From: Candidatus Moranbacteria bacterium RIFCSPLOWO2_12_FULL_48_12
Lineage (GTDB): Bacteria; Patescibacteriota; Minisyncoccia; Moranbacterales; UBA1568
Assembly (NCBI GenBank): GCA_001784735.1
Contig: MFSB01000033.1
Coordinates: forward strand, 439-34,867
Direction: 5' to 3'
DNA: 34,429 bases
Position 1 is the stretch's first letter; each line of letters begins with the position of its first letter. Positions 6,837 to 15,076 of the stretch are shown one piece after another. Position numbers and translations under genes: made by a program. The notes beneath the pieces are model-generated. The model was not told the DNA's origin. It saw only the letters and a program-made list of their open reading frames with translations, and made no database searches.

Positions 6837-6865
6837 TTGACAGCCATTTTTCAAAGACGTAGTAT
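6837..6865 (+). promoter_or_regulatory. Promoter of the membrane-protein gene at 6988
   Basis: TTGACA (6837-6842), a 17-base spacer and TAGTAT (6860-6865). The predicted start is near 6872, giving a leader of about 115 bases that contains a possible GCTT-CAACGC-AAGC hairpin. Confidence 0.7.
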
Positions 6866-6987
6866 GAAAAGGTAGGGGGTCGATATGGTTTATCAACGAT
6901 GGAAAAGATAGCCTGGTAAGCCGAGACGTGCTTCAACGCAAGCGGTACATTCAAAATTAACTAAAGCTAGAAAGAGAGGTGAACACT

Positions 6988-7578
6988 ATGGAACAGCAAG
7001 ACCCCATTTTCGAAGAATCTTCTGCTGATCAAGCCAAGGCCTGGATCCAGGAAAATCTCCGTATCATTGTCAGCGTGTTCATTGTCGCCGCGATCGCACT
7101 GGGCATCTACTCATACTCGCAGCGTTCGCAAACTATCACTGATGATGGCGCAAACACCCTCCTCGAGACGAAAGGCAGCGACACTGGCACAGATCAGACC
7201 GGAGACAAACAGCCGCCAAGCGCCATAAAGGTAGAAGTGAAGTCTGGCGTTGTCGTCACTCCAGAACTCAGCCGAGAGACGGAAACATCTTTTATCGAGC
7301 AAGCTGAACGCGGAAACGGCTCGACACACTTGGCGCGCCGCGCACTCGCTCACTACCTCGAAAAGAATCCTGATTCGTCTTTATCCGCCGAACATAAAGT
7401 TTACATCGAAGACTACCTTCGCAAGAATGTCAGTTTCCGAGGCGCCGTGACAACTAAGACATCGATTGAATTTTCCAAGAATCTCATCAAGCAAGGCATC
7501 GAGAAATCTAAGACTCTCAATGACAGGCAACTGCAGAATTTAAAGAAGTACTCTGCCCGCGTCAGCGCTTATCGCTAG
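6988..7578 (+). CDS. Single-pass membrane protein of unknown function
   Basis: The protein has 196 residues from ATG 6988. The ORF-track GTG at 6979 lies inside the Shine-Dalgarno GAGAGGTGA, so the ATG is the real start. An acidic N-terminus is followed by one membrane helix (about residues 25-43, IIVSVFIVAAIALGIYSY), a threonine/glutamine-rich linker and a helical C-terminal domain (LARRALAHYLEKNPDSSLSA, then VYIEDYLRKNVSF and SKNLIKQGIEKSK). The C-terminal domain resembles a conserved CPR family I have seen without a known function. Probably an inner-membrane protein with its helical domain outside the cytoplasm. Monocistronic, with its own promoter and terminator. Confidence 0.8.
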   Translation: MEQQDPIFEESSADQAKAWIQENLRIIVSVFIVAAIALGIYSYSQRSQTITDDGANTLLETKGSDTGTDQTGDKQPPSAIKVEVKSGVVVTPELSRETETSFIEQAERGNGSTHLARRALAHYLEKNPDSSLSAEHKVYIEDYLRKNVSFRGAVTTKTSIEFSKNLIKQGIEKSKTLNDRQLQNLKKYSARVSAYR

Positions 7579-7630
7579 ACGCCAACCGAAATACAGAAGC
7601 ACCGTTCTTTCTTTGATTAAAATATATAAG

Positions 7631-7652
7631 ACCCCGCAACGGCGGGGTTTTG
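7631..7652 (+). terminator. Intrinsic terminator
   Basis: CCCCGC-AACG-GCGGGG followed by TTTTG, 53 bases after the stop of the membrane-protein gene and close to the convergent DUF192 gene's stop. Confidence 0.8.
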
Positions 7653-7666
7653 TCGTTCAGTACCTC

Positions 7667-8119
7667 TTAGTAAGAAAACCGCACTTTCTCCCCCACATCC
7701 ACGTTCTTGGCCGCGCCCGCAGAGAGTTCGATGATCTGATCAGCGACGACCGCCGAATCGAGAATGCCGGAAAAATCAGGACTGACCTCACGTGCGACAA
7801 AAACCGCCCTGTTTTGAAAGAGCCAAACAATGTCAATAGGGAAACGCATATCCTTCATCCAAAACGCATACCGTCCCGGTTTCTCGAATACGAATAGCAT
7901 CGCGCATGTTCGGCAGAGACTTTCCCTGCCCCCCAAACCCTTCTCCCGCGCTTCCTCTGTCAGTACGGTTTCTAGCGTGAAACGCTCTCCGCCCAGCTCC
8001 ATCTGTGTCGGCAAAGCATCATATTGAAGGGAGGGCCAGAACCGCCAGAGAACAATACCAAAAATCAGTGCTGCCGCACAACCTGTCGCAAGCCTGGCCG
8101 AGAGCGTCATACGTTTCAC
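7667..8119 (-). CDS. Membrane-anchored DUF192 protein
   Basis: A signal-anchor-like helix (residues about 12-28, TGCAAALIFGIVLWRF) precedes a DUF192 domain (PF02643 by recollection): RFTLETVLTEEAREKGLGGR, AMLFVFEKPGRYAFWMKDM, FPIDIVWL and DQIIELSAGAAKNVDVGE. The family is widespread and exported or envelope-linked, with no firm biochemical role. The start is uncertain: GTG at 8119, or ATG three codons later at 8110, and neither has a clear Shine-Dalgarno. It lies 142 bases downstream of the WecA-like gene and may belong to that transcript. Confidence 0.88.
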   Translation of the reverse strand: MKRMTLSARLATGCAAALIFGIVLWRFWPSLQYDALPTQMELGGERFTLETVLTEEAREKGLGGRESLCRTCAMLFVFEKPGRYAFWMKDMRFPIDIVWLFQNRAVFVAREVSPDFSGILDSAVVADQIIELSAGAAKNVDVGEKVRFSY

Positions 8120-8124
8120 TTTTA

Positions 8125-8162
8125 CTGGCTGATACTGACTTTTACGCTGGCTGATACTGACT
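8125..8162. repeat. Short direct repeat upstream of the DUF192 gene
   Basis: CTGGCTGATACTGACT occurs at 8125-8140 and again at 8147-8162 (period 22), immediately before the start codon region. It may displace or hide the ribosome binding site. Confidence 0.7.
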
Positions 8163-8261
8163 CCTTTCTTATTCCGCTAAGTCTACTATTATAGTCCGTA
8201 TTAGCCCATTTAGCGCTGTGTTGGCTGTGTCCAGTCTGCGCAAGTCCGTGTATTGGAAGAA

Positions 8262-9290
8262 TCATGTGCCTTCCTTTTTCCGCGTCTTAAAATCTACGAA
8301 GAGCAGAATAGAAAACAATATTCCTAGCACTAACAAAAACGCCAGAAATTTCCCCAGTGCCTGCGTATTCAAGGCGATCAGGGCGATGAGAGCCGTCACA
8401 CCGAAGAAAAACCAGGCGATCCGGCGCTCAGACCAGCCGAGTTCCATCAGCTTGTAGTGCAGATGGCGCTTATCAGGCTGAAAAATAGAAACTCGCTCGC
8501 GAAGACGCTGCCAAATAACAAAAAAGGCATCCGCGATAGGAAGCGACAGAACCAATAGGGCTGTGGCGATCTTTGTCCCGGCGATGACTGCCAGCGTCGC
8601 AACAAGAAATCCCAGGAACATCGAGCCCACCGTCCCGGCCAGAATGCGCGCCGGATACACATTGAAAAAAAGAAAACCAGCGATTGCACCTATCCCGATT
8701 ATGGAGAGAATCGCGATCGGCGGTTGGAAAACTTCCGGTTTCAGGCTGAGGAAAAAAATGGTGACGAGCGTGATGAGCGCTACTCCCCCGCAGAGCCCAT
8801 CGACGCCATCCAGCCAATTCATCGCATTCATCACCAAAAAAAACCATACAAAAAGGATGCCGAACCCCGGAATGACAAAATCGCTGTACGGAAAAATCCA
8901 TACGCCTCCGAAAGGATTGGTAAGCGAGGTAATCCGCATCCCGAAGATAAAAATAAGCGCCGTGAGCGCCACCTGGAAAAAAACTTGGATTTTCCATCCC
9001 AGTTCGCTCAAATCATCCCACAGGCCGAAAATGAAAATCAGCACTCCCCCGAACAGCAAGCCATAAAATTCCCGTGTCAGGACGAGGTGCGGATCAAAAA
9101 ATACGGCAAAAATGAAGGCGCTGAGCATCGCGACGCCTCCCAGGCGAGAAAGGGTCTTTTTATAGCCATGCCGCCTCTCGGAGCGCCATACCGCCCGCCG
9201 GAAAAGAGGAGTGAGGAGAAACATGAGAATGAGCCCGGCCGTCAGGGCAAACGCTGTAAGAAATGGCGCGAGATAGAGCTCAGTCCACAT
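8262..9290 (-). CDS. Polyprenyl-phosphate sugar-1-P transferase, WecA/MraY family
   Basis: A multi-pass membrane enzyme (about 10-11 helices) that moves a sugar-1-phosphate from a UDP-sugar onto undecaprenyl phosphate, the first membrane step of glycan synthesis. Family motifs: IFGLWDDLSELGWKIQ (Asp-Asp), NAMNWLDGVDGL and DKRHLHYKLMELGWSERR. The last corresponds to the HIHHRL-type loop of the WecA/TagO branch rather than the PHHHFE of MraY, so an O-antigen, teichoic or surface-glycan role is more likely than peptidoglycan. ATG 9290 (MWTELYLAPF) with GAGGGGAGT upstream is preferred over the track start 9368, which would overlap the preceding gene. 342 residues. Ends in TGA. Confidence 0.9.
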   Translation of the reverse strand: MWTELYLAPFLTAFALTAGLILMFLLTPLFRRAVWRSERRHGYKKTLSRLGGVAMLSAFIFAVFFDPHLVLTREFYGLLFGGVLIFIFGLWDDLSELGWKIQVFFQVALTALIFIFGMRITSLTNPFGGVWIFPYSDFVIPGFGILFVWFFLVMNAMNWLDGVDGLCGGVALITLVTIFFLSLKPEVFQPPIAILSIIGIGAIAGFLFFNVYPARILAGTVGSMFLGFLVATLAVIAGTKIATALLVLSLPIADAFFVIWQRLRERVSIFQPDKRHLHYKLMELGWSERRIAWFFFGVTALIALIALNTQALGKFLAFLLVLGILFSILLFVDFKTRKKEGT

Positions 9291-9307
9291 ACTCCCCTCG
9301 ATCAAAA

Positions 9308-9715
9308 CTAATAGTTGATAAATGCGATACCCGCACTCGCGACCAGTATGCCGACACTGATAAGCCACGATCCGAAGAGCATGAGATAGCTCGCGATGCG
9401 TTCAGTTTTTCTATACAAGCGGCTGGCAAAAAAAAGATGCCCGCCAAAGAACAGTACGCCGGTCAGCGGAAGAATAAATGCCTGCCACCAGATGCCTTGG
9501 ATTTCCACGCCGAAATACACATTGTAATGAAGGATAAAAAGATTTTCAGACGGTCGGATGAAATACCCGAGTACCGAGAAACTGGCAGAGAGAAAAAGAA
9601 CATTGGCAGAGAGGAGGACCCGCACGATCGTGTTCTTGAAGAAAGGAGCACCCTTTTCCGACTCCGCGATATCGACATCCCAGCCTCTCTCGTCTCTTTT
9701 TTCATTCTGGAACAT
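9308..9715 (-). CDS. Small three-helix membrane protein of unknown function
   Basis: The protein has 135 residues. A charged N-terminus is followed by three predicted membrane segments: IVRVLLSANVLFLSASFSVL, WWQAFILPLTGVLFFGGHLF and YLMLFGSWLISVGILVAS. The loop PSENLFILHYNVYFGVEIQG is distinctive, and I recall it from conserved CPR proteins without a function. It overlaps the end of rmuC by 14 bases and ends 17 bases before the WecA-like gene, so the three are translationally linked. Confidence 0.82.
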   Translation of the reverse strand: MFQNEKRDERGWDVDIAESEKGAPFFKNTIVRVLLSANVLFLSASFSVLGYFIRPSENLFILHYNVYFGVEIQGIWWQAFILPLTGVLFFGGHLFFASRLYRKTERIASYLMLFGSWLISVGILVASAGIAFINY

Positions 9716-10811
9716 ACGTTGTCGTCACAGGCGGATGTTCTTCTCCTTTTCCGAGAGCCGGCAGGGACTCGGCGGCGCCCTGTTCCAATCCCATGCGCGC
9801 ATGCTCCAGCTGGTCGGTAACTCTGTACAGGCGTTTCTCAGCATCATCGTATTTCTTCTGCGCGTTGCCGATGTGGTTGCCGAGGACATCGAATTCCCGC
9901 TCGAATTTTTCATGCTCGCGGGCCAATGTCTCCAATTGCCCCATAATCTCCTTGGCCCGCTTCTCGATCTGCAGGCCCTGCAGTCCGAAGAGGATCGTCC
10001 GCATATAGGCATAAAAAGAATTGGGAGAAACCGGCATAATGCGCTTCCGGGTCAGATAGTCGAGTAGCCCCTGTTCGTCATCATCCTTGATGATAATTTC
10101 ATAATAGACGTTTTCCGCCGGAATATACATCAGCGCGAAATCGAGCGTCCCCTCGTTCGGAACGATGTACTTGCCCGCGATCGCATCCACATGCTTCTTC
10201 ACATCGGTATAAAACTGCCTGCGCGCCAGGCGCTTCTCTTCATCGGTTTTCGCCGCAATAATCCTCTTGAAATTTTCCAGCGGAAATTTGGAATCGACGC
10301 TCACCATCCCCCCCTTCAGCTTGATGATAGCATCGACCGCTTCGCCGCTCTTGAAAACATACTGCAAAACGAAATTTTCCTTAGGCAGCATCTGGGAGAG
10401 GATATCCTGAAGCATAAGCTCCCCAAAACCGCCACGGATCTTCGGGGCCTTCAAGATTTCCTGAAGCGACGCCACTTCTTTCCCGACTTCCAGGATCTTG
10501 TCGCTGGATTGGCGCATCTGCTCAAGGCTTTTCTGCACATCGGCATACGAGCGAGCCGCACCATCGAGGCGTTCATCGAGGCGCTTCCCATTGTCTGCCA
10601 AGCGATTGTCCAGCGTATGCTGAAAATTCGTCAACTGCTGATTAAAGGCGCTCCCGACCGAGTGCAATTGCTCATCAAAACGACGACTCATATTCTCGAT
10701 CTCCGCCTGGGTACTGCCCGCAGATGACCGCTCTTTGCGCAAAGAAAAAGCCAGCCACAACAGAAGACCAGCTATCACAACTCCTAGAAAAATAAGTCCC
10801 CCCGTGAGCAT
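9702..10811 (-). CDS. rmuC: DNA recombination protein RmuC
   Basis: RmuC-family proteins limit recombination at inverted repeats; the C-terminal core looks nuclease-like. An N-terminal membrane helix (LTGGLIFLGVVIAGLLLWLAF) is followed by a coiled-coil (about residues 30-125 with repeated heptads) and the RmuC domain: IRGGFGELMLQDILSQ, VDSKFPLENFKR and LDFALMYIPAENVYYEII. 369 residues from ATG 10811. The track start is a TTG eight codons earlier (MFFLKNES) inside A/T-rich DNA; AACGAAAGT before the ATG is a weak ribosome site. Ends in TGA inside the next gene. A role at inverted repeats is notable in a genome so rich in palindromes. Confidence 0.92.
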   Translation of the reverse strand: MLTGGLIFLGVVIAGLLLWLAFSLRKERSSAGSTQAEIENMSRRFDEQLHSVGSAFNQQLTNFQHTLDNRLADNGKRLDERLDGAARSYADVQKSLEQMRQSSDKILEVGKEVASLQEILKAPKIRGGFGELMLQDILSQMLPKENFVLQYVFKSGEAVDAIIKLKGGMVSVDSKFPLENFKRIIAAKTDEEKRLARRQFYTDVKKHVDAIAGKYIVPNEGTLDFALMYIPAENVYYEIIIKDDDEQGLLDYLTRKRIMPVSPNSFYAYMRTILFGLQGLQIEKRAKEIMGQLETLAREHEKFEREFDVLGNHIGNAQKKYDDAEKRLYRVTDQLEHARMGLEQGAAESLPALGKGEEHPPVTTTYVPE

Positions 10812-10828
10812 ACTTTCGTTTTTTAGAA

Positions 10829-10940
10829 AAAACAATTTCTAATTCCTAATTTCTAATTCCTAATTCCTAATCCCACCCAGGCGAGACTCGATGTTTCATT
10901 TCAAAATTTGGCCTAAGGATTTTTATTAGGTATTACTAAA
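10829..10940. repeat. Heptamer-tract intergenic spacer
   Basis: TTTCTAATTCCTAATTTCTAATTCC... (7-bp period) lies just upstream of rmuC, and TTTTTATTAGGTATTACTAAA abuts the stop codon of the wHTH gene at 10941. The two tracts are roughly inverse-complementary. No gene. Confidence 0.7.
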
Positions 10941-11546
10941 CTACTTCTTCAGGCCGGCAATAAAGCGTTTCAGCTCGGGAACCTTGTTGGTCACCTCTTC
11001 GTACGGACCTTCGAGGAATTCGATGAAGAAGCGATCCAGCATATTCAGCCGATAGTGCAACTCCTCGCTATTCATCAGCACAAAGCGGATTTCCTTGCCG
11101 ACCTCCGCTTCCAGATGAGCCATGGCATGCCGGAGCTTCGTCCGATTGACGTTATTCACTACGAGAATCATATCCACCTTGCTCTTGGGATAATTGAGAA
11201 AGAGGCCGCTGATGAGAGTCAGTTTCACTTCGCCTATTATTTTCAATTTACGGAACACCTGCGATTGGGCATGCACATTCAATTTCGAAACGAGGCTCTT
11301 CAATTCCGTATAAAAAGGGAATTCTTCGTTGCCGACGAAATGTTTGCGCCCTTTGCGAGAGCGCTCAAGAACCATTTTCATCTTGACCAGGCGGGAAAGT
11401 TCGCGAAAGGTCTCTCCCTTGGGAATAAGCGTCTTTTCAGAAACTTCGGCCACTTTGAACCCTGCCCCCGGATTGAGGAGAAAAAAACGGATAAGACGGG
11501 CACGAGCTTTCGATCCGAACAGCGCATCAAAGAGGACAAGCGACAT
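10941..11546 (-). CDS. Winged-helix protein with nucleotidyltransferase-like C-terminal domain
   Basis: The protein has 201 residues. The N-terminal winged helix (LFGSKARARLIRFFLLNPGA, KVAEVSEKTLI, then ETFRELSRLVKMKMV) is of the ArsR/MarR-like type often placed before a minimal nucleotidyltransferase in CPR genomes. The second half (SKVDMILVVNNVNRTKLRHA, then LEAEVGKEIRFVLMNSEELHYRL) has the shape of that domain, but the GS...DxD catalytic signature is not visible, so it may be inactive and act as a sensor or regulator. The track start at 11627 falls inside the promoter; ATG 11546 (MSLVLFDALFGSKAR) is correct. Confidence 0.78.
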   Translation of the reverse strand: MSLVLFDALFGSKARARLIRFFLLNPGAGFKVAEVSEKTLIPKGETFRELSRLVKMKMVLERSRKGRKHFVGNEEFPFYTELKSLVSKLNVHAQSQVFRKLKIIGEVKLTLISGLFLNYPKSKVDMILVVNNVNRTKLRHAMAHLEAEVGKEIRFVLMNSEELHYRLNMLDRFFIEFLEGPYEEVTNKVPELKRFIAGLKK

Positions 11547-11598
11547 AGGGTTTTCATTCGTTACGACGACACACCACAGCGAACGGTCTTCTTTCCGC

Positions 11599-11627
11599 AG
11601 TATACGAAAAATGACAGAAAAAGTCAA
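11599..11627 (-). promoter_or_regulatory. Promoter of the winged-helix gene
   Basis: On the minus strand TTGACT (11627-11622), a 17-base spacer and TATACT (11604-11599); the predicted start leaves a leader of about 46 bases. It is divergent from the promoter at 11694. Confidence 0.75.
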
Positions 11628-11693
11628 AAGGACTTCTGACTATGCCATAATTTGCAAAAAGCTCCAAAAAGCTCTCTCTCAAGAGCTTTTCTG

Positions 11694-11702
11694 TGGTATA
11701 CT
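11694..11702 (+). promoter_or_regulatory. Extended -10 promoter of the PP2C-like gene
   Basis: TGGTATACT. There is no -35 at the expected spacing. The predicted transcription start (about 11709) is five bases before the leader's first helix arm. Confidence 0.6.
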
Positions 11703-11713
11703 GGAGAAGTACG

Positions 11714-11839
11714 CCCGGTGACACAACTTTGAAAAACGATATAAAAAACGTAAAGATTAACTCACATAATACAGAAATATACAAAAGCAACAGCTTAGAT
11801 AGAGAAAATACCTTTTCTGTTCAAAGTTGTTCCACCGGG
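11714..11839 (+). promoter_or_regulatory. Leader with long-range helix closing at the start codon
   Basis: CCCGGTGACACAACTTTGA (11714-11732) pairs with TCAAAGTTGTTCCACCGGG (11821-11839): 10 bp plus 7 bp around a 2x2 mismatch, enclosing 88 A/T-rich bases. The 3' arm ends one base before the ATG at 11841, and no Shine-Dalgarno is visible. An inner hairpin AGAAAA-TACC-TTTTCT is also possible. Confidence 0.65.
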
Positions 11840-11840
11840 T

Positions 11841-14312
11841 ATGTTGGAGAAAAAACGCCAGGACAAAATCAGGACGGCTGCTCCGCTCGAGAGAACCATA
11901 GTGGAAATTCTCGTCGCCAATGGACGTTCTGTCGAGCCCTTCGTCAAAGTTTTCACTTACAGCGGCGAAAACGTCACCAAAAGCCCGCTCGGCACCTTGG
12001 TAGGTGTGTTTGAAATTGCCGACCGGAGCGAAGACTCGGCATACATCGTCAATTTCCTCGCTTCCGTCGCCAAAAAAGAATACTTCAGCAACCCGCGCCG
12101 CGGCGCTATCGAAAGTTTTGAAGCCGCTCTCCACAAGATCAATCTCGCGCTGGCCGAAATCGTGAAGCACGGCAATATCGCCTGGCTGGGGAAATGCCAT
12201 GGCGCGCTCGGCATCCTGGAAAAAAACAATCTTCACTTTTCCGTTACCGGCCAAGCCCAGATTCTTCTCTTGCGAAACAACAGCCTTTCAGAAATAAGCG
12301 CCGGGCTGGCTTCCGAAGAATCCCACGTCCACCCCATCAAGACATTCGTCGAAGTTTCCAGCGGGCGCCTGCTGCCCCGAGACAAGGTCATCTTCACCTC
12401 GCCGGAACTCCTCGGTCTCCTGCCTCTCGAAGATCTCGAGAAAAACGCTCTGCGGATGGATGGGGAGCATTTCGGGCAATTCTTGCGCACCGTGCTCATC
12501 AATGAGCTTGATATGGCCGGCACCGTCGTTCTCGATTTTCAAGAAGGCAGACCCTTCCCAGCGCCGCAAAAACAGGAAGAAAGAGCGAAAGAAACCACTG
12601 GCAATGTCTTCAGTCAAGAAGCGTTCGTCCCAAAAACCAAAACTCCGGGAACCGCCTCTTTCCAACAGGAAGGCGAGCAGGAAACCGGCGCCCCGGAAGA
12701 ATATGTCGATTCCAAAACCGGCCATATCTATGTCCAGGGGAGCACATTCGGAAAAACAGAAGCCAACCAGAGTCTCGAACATATCAAGCTCTCGCTTCAG
12801 AACGTACTCCACACACTGGGCTTATTCTTTGTTTCTCAGGGAAGGCTCCTGCGCAAGGGGAAAAAATACAGCTTCATCTTTTTTGCCGAACTGACAAAAA
12901 AAAGCGGCGCCACCGCCAGAAAAACCGCGCGCTTCCTGCGTAAACAGTTGCAAAAAAGATCTTTTCGAAAATTTTCGCCATCCCCGCAAGAAACGACGAT
13001 CCAACAAACAAAGGAGAAAACTCCCATTTTCCACGAGAGACCGGGATTTCCCCCGCTTCCGACACCACAATCCGAGTCAGCCCCAGCAGAAAGAAAGACA
13101 GAAGCACCGCTCCCCACCGAAACGCTCCCGGACACGGATGTTCCGCTTTTTATGAAAGAAAAATTGAACGCTTTCTATCGAAAAAATGGCGTTCCGAGGC
13201 CATTCGTTCCGCCAGAAAAATTTCCTCCTCAAAATTTCATACATGCCACCGATACGATATTTTCTTTCATGCGGAAAATTTCCCGGCGAAGTTCTGGCTT
13301 TCTCCCTTCACTCCGGAAACGGGTGCTCCTGGTGACACAGGCTCTCCTCAGACGCATATCTTTCCTCTTAAAAAACGTGTCGCCACAAAGACGACAAATT
13401 CTTCTCATAGGAGGCATCACCGGCATCGTCCTTCTCATTGCTGGCATCTGGTTCTTGACACGCCCGTCTTCAAATAATTCCGTCCCGGTAGCGGAAGCGC
13501 CAAAACAACAACCCGCGACACCGGTATTCCCTCCCAATACCGAAAAAAATGCCCACCTCCTCGCATCACCAACGGTATTTACTACTCAAAAAAATCCCCT
13601 CGTTGCTTCCGTCGTTCTCGATAACGTTACCTACCTCATCACTGAGAAAAGTATTATCAACATAAGTGACAAGAAACAATACGCATTGCCGGGAAGCGGT
13701 TCCGCGCGCTTGGCCGCTCCGATGGATCACTTGAGCCTCATTTTCATCTACACTTCAAGCAGCGAACTTTTCGCCTGGAGCCCGATCAGCCGGACCTTCG
13801 TCAAAAATATCCTCACCCTCCCCGAAGGCGCCAGCGTTAAAGACATCGGCACTTATCTCACCTACCTCTATGTCCTCGATGGCACTACCGATCAAATCTA
13901 TCGCTTCCCGCGCGCCGAGAGCGGCTTCGGATCAGGTAGCGTCTGGATGAAAAACAGCGTAGCTATTGAAGACACTGCCAAAATGGCAGTCAACGAGACC
14001 ATTTTCCTAGCACCAAATAAAAATTCTGTCCAAGCCTTTTTCCGCGGCCGCTTCGTAAAGAATCTCGAGTCTCCCAACACCCCCCTTTCCGTAACCAGTC
14101 TCTTCACTCATCCGGGATTGACTGATATCTACGCTCTCGATGCCGAGAACAAACGCATTCTCGTCTGGAACCAAGACGGTGCCCTCCTCGCCCAGTATTT
14201 CTCCGAGAAACTCGCCGCTGCCCAAACCGTCACCGTCAACGAAAAAACCAATGAGGTTTTCCTCACTACTTCCAATTCTCTACTTTCTTTCAAGATAAAT
14301 TCGGGGCAGTAA
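11841..14312 (+). CDS. PP2C-like phosphatase domain / membrane anchor / propeller-like protein
   Basis: The protein has 823 residues. Residues about 1-235 resemble a PPM/PP2C-type fold (LGTLVGVFEIADRS; KINLALAEIVKHGNIAWLGK; LHFSVTGQAQILLLRNNSL; LLPRDKVIFTSPELLGLL), but the usual DGxGG metal-binding signature is not evident, so it may be a degenerate phosphatase. A long low-complexity, Pro/Lys/Glu-rich linker follows (240-500), then one membrane helix (about 517-538, ILLIGGITGIVLLIAGIWFL). The C-terminal region (560-823) has repeated beta-rich units such as YLYVLDGTTDQIYRFPRAE and DIYALDAENKRILVWNQDG, like a propeller or NHL sensor. Predicted: a cytoplasmic PP2C-like domain coupled to an outer sensor. 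Monocistronic. Confidence 0.8.
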   Translation: MLEKKRQDKIRTAAPLERTIVEILVANGRSVEPFVKVFTYSGENVTKSPLGTLVGVFEIADRSEDSAYIVNFLASVAKKEYFSNPRRGAIESFEAALHKINLALAEIVKHGNIAWLGKCHGALGILEKNNLHFSVTGQAQILLLRNNSLSEISAGLASEESHVHPIKTFVEVSSGRLLPRDKVIFTSPELLGLLPLEDLEKNALRMDGEHFGQFLRTVLINELDMAGTVVLDFQEGRPFPAPQKQEERAKETTGNVFSQEAFVPKTKTPGTASFQQEGEQETGAPEEYVDSKTGHIYVQGSTFGKTEANQSLEHIKLSLQNVLHTLGLFFVSQGRLLRKGKKYSFIFFAELTKKSGATARKTARFLRKQLQKRSFRKFSPSPQETTIQQTKEKTPIFHERPGFPPLPTPQSESAPAERKTEAPLPTETLPDTDVPLFMKEKLNAFYRKNGVPRPFVPPEKFPPQNFIHATDTIFSFMRKISRRSSGFLPSLRKRVLLVTQALLRRISFLLKNVSPQRRQILLIGGITGIVLLIAGIWFLTRPSSNNSVPVAEAPKQQPATPVFPPNTEKNAHLLASPTVFTTQKNPLVASVVLDNVTYLITEKSIINISDKKQYALPGSGSARLAAPMDHLSLIFIYTSSSELFAWSPISRTFVKNILTLPEGASVKDIGTYLTYLYVLDGTTDQIYRFPRAESGFGSGSVWMKNSVAIEDTAKMAVNETIFLAPNKNSVQAFFRGRFVKNLESPNTPLSVTSLFTHPGLTDIYALDAENKRILVWNQDGALLAQYFSEKLAAAQTVTVNEKTNEVFLTTSNSLLSFKINSGQ

Positions 14313-14328
14313 AAAGTCACATGCTCTG

Positions 14329-14371
14329 AAAAAGCACAAAACCCACTGACACAGAATCTGTAAAAGTGGGT
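14329..14371 (-). terminator. Terminator of the HAD gene
   Basis: ACCCACT...AGTGGGT stem with an inner ACAG/CTGT; on the minus strand it is followed by TTTTGTGCTTTTT. It may also slow transcription from the convergent 823-aa gene, but there is no T-tract on the plus side. Confidence 0.65.
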
Positions 14372-14410
14372 CTTGGTGAAACATATTCTTTTGAAGACCG
14401 CAGGATTGAA

Positions 14411-15076
14411 TCAGCGGATTGCCTCAATAATGGTAATCAGATCACTCGGCTTGTTGATAAGGTAATCGGGGTTATTCCTTACTAGCCGGTTACGTGCATA
14501 ATATCCGCCCGTGATAGCGACGGTACCGATTCCGACATACCGTCCCATTTCTATTTCTTCGGGCGAGTCGCCGACTATCAGAACCTCATTTTGCCTCAGA
14601 CCGCTTTTTGCAAAGCACACTTCCAGCTTCTCTCGCTTGTTCCGACCTTTGATTGAAGAACCCAAGGCGTTGTTGGCGAGAACTTCTGAAAAGTAGTCCT
14701 GAATGCGAAGCCTTTGAAGCTGTCTATTAATCCCTGTCACCGTATGATTACTGAGAATCACCGCCTTTATTTCGCGGTGCTGAAGCCACTCCAGCATACG
14801 ACGAGCACCGATTCTGGTTCTCACTTTTGCAGCACGGGGTTCGTAATGACCATGCAAAACCTCACCAAGACGTTGCGAGTTGCCCAGCAATTCTTCACGA
14901 TTGCAACCATGTTGCATGTAGAAGTCGATGGCGGGGATAATCATCGTCTGCCGATATGTTTTGAGATCCACCATAGTTCCTCCAAACACTTGAAGCACAC
15001 GGTTGTCGGCTTCCATGCAGGCGAGAGTATCCGCGATGATCGTTCCGTTCCAATCGAAAACGACAAGTTTTATCAC
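14411..15076 (-). CDS. HAD-superfamily hydrolase
   Basis: The protein has 221 residues with a phosphoglycolate-phosphatase-like layout. Motif I is VFDWNGTI (the nucleophile Asp is present, but the usual second Asp is Asn), motif II is VILSNHT, and motif IV is LIVGDSPEEIEMGR, with an alpha-helical cap between I and II. DWNGT variants occur in other HAD proteins, so activity is possible but the general acid is altered. The start is GTG at 15076, supported by GGGAGG seven bases upstream. Ends in TGA followed by an intrinsic terminator. No functional link to its neighbours is visible. Confidence 0.88.
   Translation of the reverse strand: MIKLVVFDWNGTIIADTLACMEADNRVLQVFGGTMVDLKTYRQTMIIPAIDFYMQHGCNREELLGNSQRLGEVLHGHYEPRAAKVRTRIGARRMLEWLQHREIKAVILSNHTVTGINRQLQRLRIQDYFSEVLANNALGSSIKGRNKREKLEVCFAKSGLRQNEVLIVGDSPEEIEMGRYVGIGTVAITGGYYARNRLVRNNPDYLINKPSDLITIIEAIR

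Noticed and set aside
9702-14413. UGA recoding as in some CPR lineages
   Set aside because: TGA ends rmuC, the glycosyltransferase-4 gene, the HAD gene and giant protein 1 at positions where their protein families should end.
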